A DNA stretch of 64,000 bases from Curtobacterium sp. MCBD17_035 (GTDB lineage: Bacteria; Actinomycetota; Actinomycetes; Actinomycetales; Microbacteriaceae): positions 248,001 through 312,000 of the forward strand of contig NZ_CP126279.1 in assembly GCF_003234815.2 (NCBI RefSeq), given 5' to 3'. Positions 62,290-64,000 of this stretch are shown piece by piece. A model generated the notes under the pieces. That model did not search any database and was not told the DNA's origin. It saw only the letters and a list, made by a program, of their open reading frames with translations. Every line of letters begins with the position of its first letter. Positions within the stretch are counted from its first letter, which is position 1. The translations under genes were made by a program, and so were the position numbers.

Positions 62290-62303
62290 TAGGATCGAGC
62301 GCA
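62290..62303 (+). promoter_or_regulatory. -10 box giving a leaderless glmS transcript
   Basis: TAGGAT (62290-62295) is followed by 7 nt and the ATG at 62303. There is no room for a ribosome binding site or for a glmS ribozyme, so glmS control here differs from that in Bacillus. Confidence 0.65.
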
Positions 62304-64000
62304 TGTGTGGCATCGTCGGGTACGTCGGCAACGGCAGCAGTCTGGGGGTCCTCCTCGGCGGACTGGGTCGGCTCGAGTACCGGGGGTACGACTCCGCGGG
62401 CGTCGCCGTGATCGACGCCGCGGGCGACCTCGAGTCGCGCAAGCGGGCCGGCAAGCTGCAGGTCCTCAAGGACGACCTGCAGGCCGACCCCATGACGGAC
62501 GGCCGCACGGGCATCGGCCACACGCGATGGGCGACGCACGGCGGCCCGACCGATGGCAACGCACACCCGCACCTGGCCGACGGTGGCAAGTTGGCGCTCA
62601 TCCACAACGGCATCATCGAGAACTTCGCCCTGCTCAAGGACGAGCTCCTGGCCGAGGGTGTGACGTTCCACAGCGAGACGGACAGCGAGGTCGCGGCGCA
62701 CCTGGTCGCGCGGGAGTTCCGTGCCGGCCACGACCTGACCGAGGCGATGCGGCGGACGGTCGCCCGGCTCGACGGCGCCTTCACGCTGCTCGTCGTGCAC
62801 GCGGACGAGCCGGACGTCGTGGTCGGCGCCCGCCGCAACTCGCCCCTGGTGGTCGGCCTGGGCGACGGTGAGAACTTCCTCGGCTCGGACGTCGCGGCCT
62901 TCGTGTCGCACACCAAGCGCGCGCTGGCGATCGGGCAGGACGAGATCGTCACGATCCGCCCCGATGCCGTCACGGTGATCGGGTTCGACGGCACGCCCGC
63001 GACCGCGAGCGAGTTCGAGGTGTCGTGGGACGCGTCCGCAGCCGAGAAGGGCGGCTGGTCGAGCTTCATGGCGAAGGAGATCAGCGAGGAGCCCGAGGCG
63101 GTCGCGAACACGCTGCTCGGCCGCGTGCACGACGGCGCCGTGACCCTGACGGACCTCGAGCCGATCGCGGACCGCCTCGCCCAGGTCGACCGCGTCATCG
63201 TGATCGCCTGTGGCACCGCGGCGTACGCCGGGATCCTCGGCAAGTACGCGATCGAGCAGTGGGCGCGGGTCCCGGTCGAGGTCGAGCTCGCGCACGAGTT
63301 CCGGTACCGCGACCCGGTGCTCGACGAGCGGACCCTCGTCGTGTCGATCAGCCAGTCCGGCGAGACGATGGACACCCTGATGGCGGTCAAGTACGCCCGT
63401 GAGCAGGGTGCCCGCACGCTGTCCATCTGCAACACCCAGGGCGCGACGATCCCGCGCGAGTCCGACGCCGTGCTGTACACGCACGCGGGCCCCGAGGTCG
63501 CCGTGGCCTCGACGAAGGCGTTCCTGGCGCAGGGCGTCGCGCTGTACCTGCTCGGCCTGCACCTCGCGACGCTCCGGGGCACGCTCACGCCGGAGCAGGT
63601 CGCGGCGCAGGTCGCGGAGCTCGACGCGCTCCCGGCGAAGCTGCAGCAGACGATCGAGGACGCCGCCTCGGTGACCGAGCTCGCGCGCTGGATGGCGGAC
63701 ACCCGGAGCGTGTTGTTCCTCGGGCGCCACGTCGGCTACCCCATCGCCCTCGAGGGGGCGCTCAAGCTCAAGGAACTCGCGTACATCCACGCCGAGGGCT
63801 TCGCCGCGGGCGAGCTCAAGCACGGCCCGATCGCGCTCATCGAACCGGGGCAGATCGTGTTCGTCATCGTGCCGAGCCCCCGCGACGAGCGGTCGCTCCA
63901 CCCGAAGGTCGTCTCGAACATCCAGGAGATCCGGGCCCGTGGGGCGCGGGTCATCGCGATCGCGGAAGAGGGCGACGCGGCCGTCCTGCCCTACGCCGAC
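62303..64000 (+). CDS. glmS: glutamine-fructose-6-phosphate aminotransferase, 5' part
   Basis: The first 566 codons are in the window; the family has about 610. The enzyme makes glucosamine 6-phosphate for cell-wall precursors. Cys2 (after Met removal the N-terminal nucleophile) opens the glutaminase domain in CGIVGYVGNG. RLEYRGYDSAG and GHTRWATHGGPT follow. Two SIS domains bind the sugar: VIACGTAAYAGILGKYAIEQ and SISQSGETMDTL in the first, then LGRHVGYPIALEGALKLKEL. The end is cut by the window edge, not by a stop. Confidence 0.96.
   Translation, partial: MCGIVGYVGNGSSLGVLLGGLGRLEYRGYDSAGVAVIDAAGDLESRKRAGKLQVLKDDLQADPMTDGRTGIGHTRWATHGGPTDGNAHPHLADGGKLALIHNGIIENFALLKDELLAEGVTFHSETDSEVAAHLVAREFRAGHDLTEAMRRTVARLDGAFTLLVVHADEPDVVVGARRNSPLVVGLGDGENFLGSDVAAFVSHTKRALAIGQDEIVTIRPDAVTVIGFDGTPATASEFEVSWDASAAEKGGWSSFMAKEISEEPEAVANTLLGRVHDGAVTLTDLEPIADRLAQVDRVIVIACGTAAYAGILGKYAIEQWARVPVEVELAHEFRYRDPVLDERTLVVSISQSGETMDTLMAVKYAREQGARTLSICNTQGATIPRESDAVLYTHAGPEVAVASTKAFLAQGVALYLLGLHLATLRGTLTPEQVAAQVAELDALPAKLQQTIEDAASVTELARWMADTRSVLFLGRHVGYPIALEGALKLKELAYIHAEGFAAGELKHGPIALIEPGQIVFVIVPSPRDERSLHPKVVSNIQEIRARGARVIAIAEEGDAAVLPYAD

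Overview
The window reads as chromosome from a high-GC actinobacterium, most likely Microbacteriaceae. The reasons are strongly GC-biased third codon positions, many GTG and TTG starts, actinobacterial gene order, AfsR-type regulation and several leaderless promoters. A Curtobacterium-like genus is a guess from general resemblance and has not been tested.

Layout. 1-1229: the end of a LuxR-type regulator and an aldo/keto reductase. 1230-9084: rpoB-rpoC with a clear promoter and terminator. 9085-10755: a palindromic element, a glyoxalase-fold protein and a tandem GNAT acetyltransferase. 10945-24205: a complete-looking type IV pilus (T4P) locus, pilB-pilT-pilC-pilA, three further prepilins and pilD-pilM-pilN-pilO, then a small membrane protein. 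24206-29157: the str operon (rpsL, rpsG, fusA, tuf) behind a consensus-like promoter. 29171-31193: short repeats, a type IB topoisomerase and an unpaired DarT-like ADP-ribosyltransferase with an N-terminal Cys/His motif. 31194-44152: the S10 and spc operons, from rpsJ to rplO, then secY, adk and map. 44161-45785: a 35-bp tandem repeat and a reverse-strand LytR-CpsA-Psr gene. 46004-49544: infA, rpmJ, rpsM, rpsK, rpoA and rplQ. 49568-56467: an AfsR/SARP-type regulator facing a DrrAB-like ABC transporter, then truA and a metallo-beta-lactamase-fold gene. 56480-59118: rplM, rpsI and glmM, ending in a duplicated hairpin. 59125-64000: coaA, a small DUF6338-like protein, a second aldo/keto reductase, a glutathione peroxidase and the first 566 codons of glmS.

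Most of the window is core transcription, translation and secretion machinery, which in many actinobacteria lies nearly contiguous. Here accessory modules sit at its natural breaks: the pilus locus between rpoC and rpsL, the topoisomerase/DarT-like pair between tuf and rpsJ, and the LytR-CpsA-Psr gene between map and infA.

The most notable regulatory signals are two. First, seven genes have a TANNNT -10 box exactly 6 or 7 nt before the start codon, which predicts leaderless mRNAs. Second, three heptamers (GGCGCTG, GGCACTG, GGTGCTG) repeat with an 11-bp period between the divergent truA and ABC-transporter genes. That spacing fits a SARP operator, and a SARP-type regulator gene lies next door. 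No tRNA, rRNA, CRISPR array, insertion sequence or prophage was recognised.
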